Source: Bryobacterales bacterium
GTDB lineage: Bacteria; Acidobacteriota; Terriglobia; Bryobacterales; Bryobacteraceae
Assembly: GCA_003154855.1 (NCBI GenBank)
Contig: PMEV01000445.1
Location: forward strand, 10,819-23,309
Reading direction: 5' to 3'
Length of the DNA stretch: 12,491 nucleotides
The notes under the pieces were generated by a model. It saw only the letters and a list, made by a program, of their open reading frames with translations, ran no database searches and had not been told where the DNA came from. The first letter of the stretch is position 1; each line of letters opens with the position of its first letter. A program made the position numbers and the translations under genes. This document shows, in pieces, positions 11,473-12,491 of this stretch.

Positions 11473-12491
11473 ATGCTATTCGAACAGCAAATCGCCGAGC
11501 GCCGGGAAAGAGGGCGAAACGCCATCGCCCGGATTCTGACGAAGCCGGACGGCCAACCGTTCGGCGACTACCAGGTGCAGTCCTCCAGCGGGAAGCGCTA
11601 CCGCGTCGCCATGCGCGGTCCGGGTCTGTTCGAGAACTTCTGCTCCTGTCCCGACTTCGCCGTCAACACGCTGGGCACGTGCAAGCACATCGAGGGCTTG
11701 TTGGAGCGGCTTCGGAAGCGGCACGGCAGTGCGCTCGAGCGCAGAAGGCGCGACCGCGTGCGCGCCTCCGTTTCGCTGCACTACGGCGACCGGCTGCAAG
11801 TGCGGCTGCGGCTGCCCGGTTCGCCGTCCGACGCACTCGTGGCGCTCGCCGGCCAGTACTTCGACCATGAAGGCGTGTTGCTGGAGGAGCACTACGGCAA
11901 ATTCGACCGCGTGCTCGACGAGTTGCGCCGGCTGGACGATCGGGCCGTTGTGTACAGCGACGTGCTCGAGTTCCTCGATCGCGAGAACGAGATTACCGAA
12001 GGGGCGGCTCTCGAGCGCCGGTTGCTGGCCGGCCTGCGGCGCGATCAGGACCCCACCGCGGGGACCTTGAAGACGAAGTTGCTGCCCTATCAGGTGCGCG
12101 GGGCCGTTTTTGCGGCTTGCCGCGGCCGCGTCGTCCTCGCCGACGACATGGGTTTGGGCAAGACGGTACAGGCGCTGGCCGCGGCCGAGTTGTTGCGGCG
12201 CCGCCGCGGCATCGAGCGGGTTCTGGTGATCGCGCCCGCGTCGGTGAAGTATCAGTGGAAGACCGAAATCGAGAAGTTCACCGGCCATTCCGTCCAGGTC
12301 GTCGACGGCCTGTTGCCCCGCCGTAAACAGCTCTATGCGGCGCCGGCGTTCTTCAACCTCTCCAGCTATGAGCTCATCCTGCGGGACATCAAGTACATGC
12401 ACGAGTTACGGCCCGACCTGATCATCCTGGATGAAGCCCAGCGCATCCGCAACTGGGCCACCGCCACCGCGCGCACCATCAAGCAGCTCAA
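11473..12491 (+). CDS. SWIM zinc-finger SNF2-family ATPase, N-terminal part
   Basis: 339 residues visible; the gene continues past the right edge. Residues 57-72 form a SWIM zinc finger, C57-x-C59-x10-C70-x-H72, inside a ~75-residue N-terminal domain. From about residue 200 a SNF2-type helicase-like ATPase begins: LLPYQVRGAVFAA, Walker A DDMGLGKT (K230), motif Ia (APASVKYQW) and the DEAH-box variant LDEAQRIRNW (D320-E321-A-Q323). SNF2 proteins use ATP to translocate on double-stranded DNA and remodel protein-DNA complexes; bacterial SWIM-SNF2 proteins are poorly characterised. ATG 11473 is preceded by AGGAG at six bases. It is divergent from brnTA. The position beside two toxin-antitoxin-like modules suggests an accessory region, but such helicases also occur in core genomes. 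Confidence 0.9.
   Translation, partial: MLFEQQIAERRERGRNAIARILTKPDGQPFGDYQVQSSSGKRYRVAMRGPGLFENFCSCPDFAVNTLGTCKHIEGLLERLRKRHGSALERRRRDRVRASVSLHYGDRLQVRLRLPGSPSDALVALAGQYFDHEGVLLEEHYGKFDRVLDELRRLDDRAVVYSDVLEFLDRENEITEGAALERRLLAGLRRDQDPTAGTLKTKLLPYQVRGAVFAACRGRVVLADDMGLGKTVQALAAAELLRRRRGIERVLVIAPASVKYQWKTEIEKFTGHSVQVVDGLLPRRKQLYAAPAFFNLSSYELILRDIKYMHELRPDLIILDEAQRIRNWATATARTIKQL

Noticed and set aside
11476..12402. 308-codon minus-strand open frame opposite the SNF2 gene
   Set aside because: The plus strand encodes SWIM, Walker A and DEAQ motifs with a good ribosome site; the minus frame is a His/Gln-rich shadow.
1..12491. tRNA, rRNA, insertion sequence, prophage or integrase genes
   Set aside because: No transposase or integrase motif, no terminal inverted repeats with target duplication and no tRNA-like cloverleaf were recognised by eye.

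Overview
The window is high-GC bacterial chromosomal DNA from an organism that oxidises fatty acyl-CoAs and passes the electrons to a respiratory quinone. The gene content (IcmF-type mutase, membrane EtfD, MNT/HEPN and BrnT/BrnA pairs, SWIM-SNF2 helicase) would fit a soil Acidobacteriota such as the Bryobacterales. That is an impression from protein style only; no rRNA or marker gene is present to prove it.

Left part (1-9221), acyl-CoA metabolism. At the left edge, on the minus strand, lies the N-terminal part of a fused B12-dependent acyl-CoA mutase (IcmF type: cobalamin-binding domain followed by a MeaB-like GTPase). Divergent from it are etfD, a membrane Fe-S ETF:quinone oxidoreductase, and a FadE-type acyl-CoA dehydrogenase that overlaps it by 17 bp. 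An acuI/yhdH-type NADPH reductase follows on the minus strand, tail-to-tail with the dehydrogenase; the two stop codons interlock in one CTAG. Divergent from acuI run etfB, etfA and a bifunctional enoyl-CoA hydratase/3-hydroxyacyl-CoA dehydrogenase, each joined to the next by an ATGA stop/start overlap. Together these proteins would take an acyl-CoA through dehydrogenation, hydration and the second oxidation. Electrons would flow FadE -> EtfAB -> EtfD -> (mena)quinone. The thiolase needed to finish the cycle is not in the window.

Middle and right part (9222-11300), two small two-gene modules on the minus strand that look like toxin-antitoxin systems. One is a winged-helix plus MNT nucleotidyltransferase protein followed by a HEPN protein whose reading frame overlaps it by about 95 bp. 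The other is a BrnT-like toxin followed by a BrnA/CopG-like antitoxin. The control regions are the least ordinary part of the window. The MNT gene has a near-consensus sigma70 promoter that overlaps its first possible start codon, which implies an almost leaderless mRNA from a later ATG. The brnT frame has ACG where an ATG would be expected, and a 7-bp dyad overlaps its presumed promoter. The spacer between the modules (10391-10724) holds no convincing gene but contains strong inverted repeats and a 15-bp tandem duplication at the brnA stop codon.

Right edge (11473-12491): the N-terminal part of a SWIM zinc-finger SNF2-family ATPase on the plus strand, cut by the window end. I did not find a clearly new multi-gene system. 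The most unusual signals are the promoter-over-start arrangement of the MNT-HEPN pair and the damaged or non-canonical start of brnT next to an intact antitoxin.
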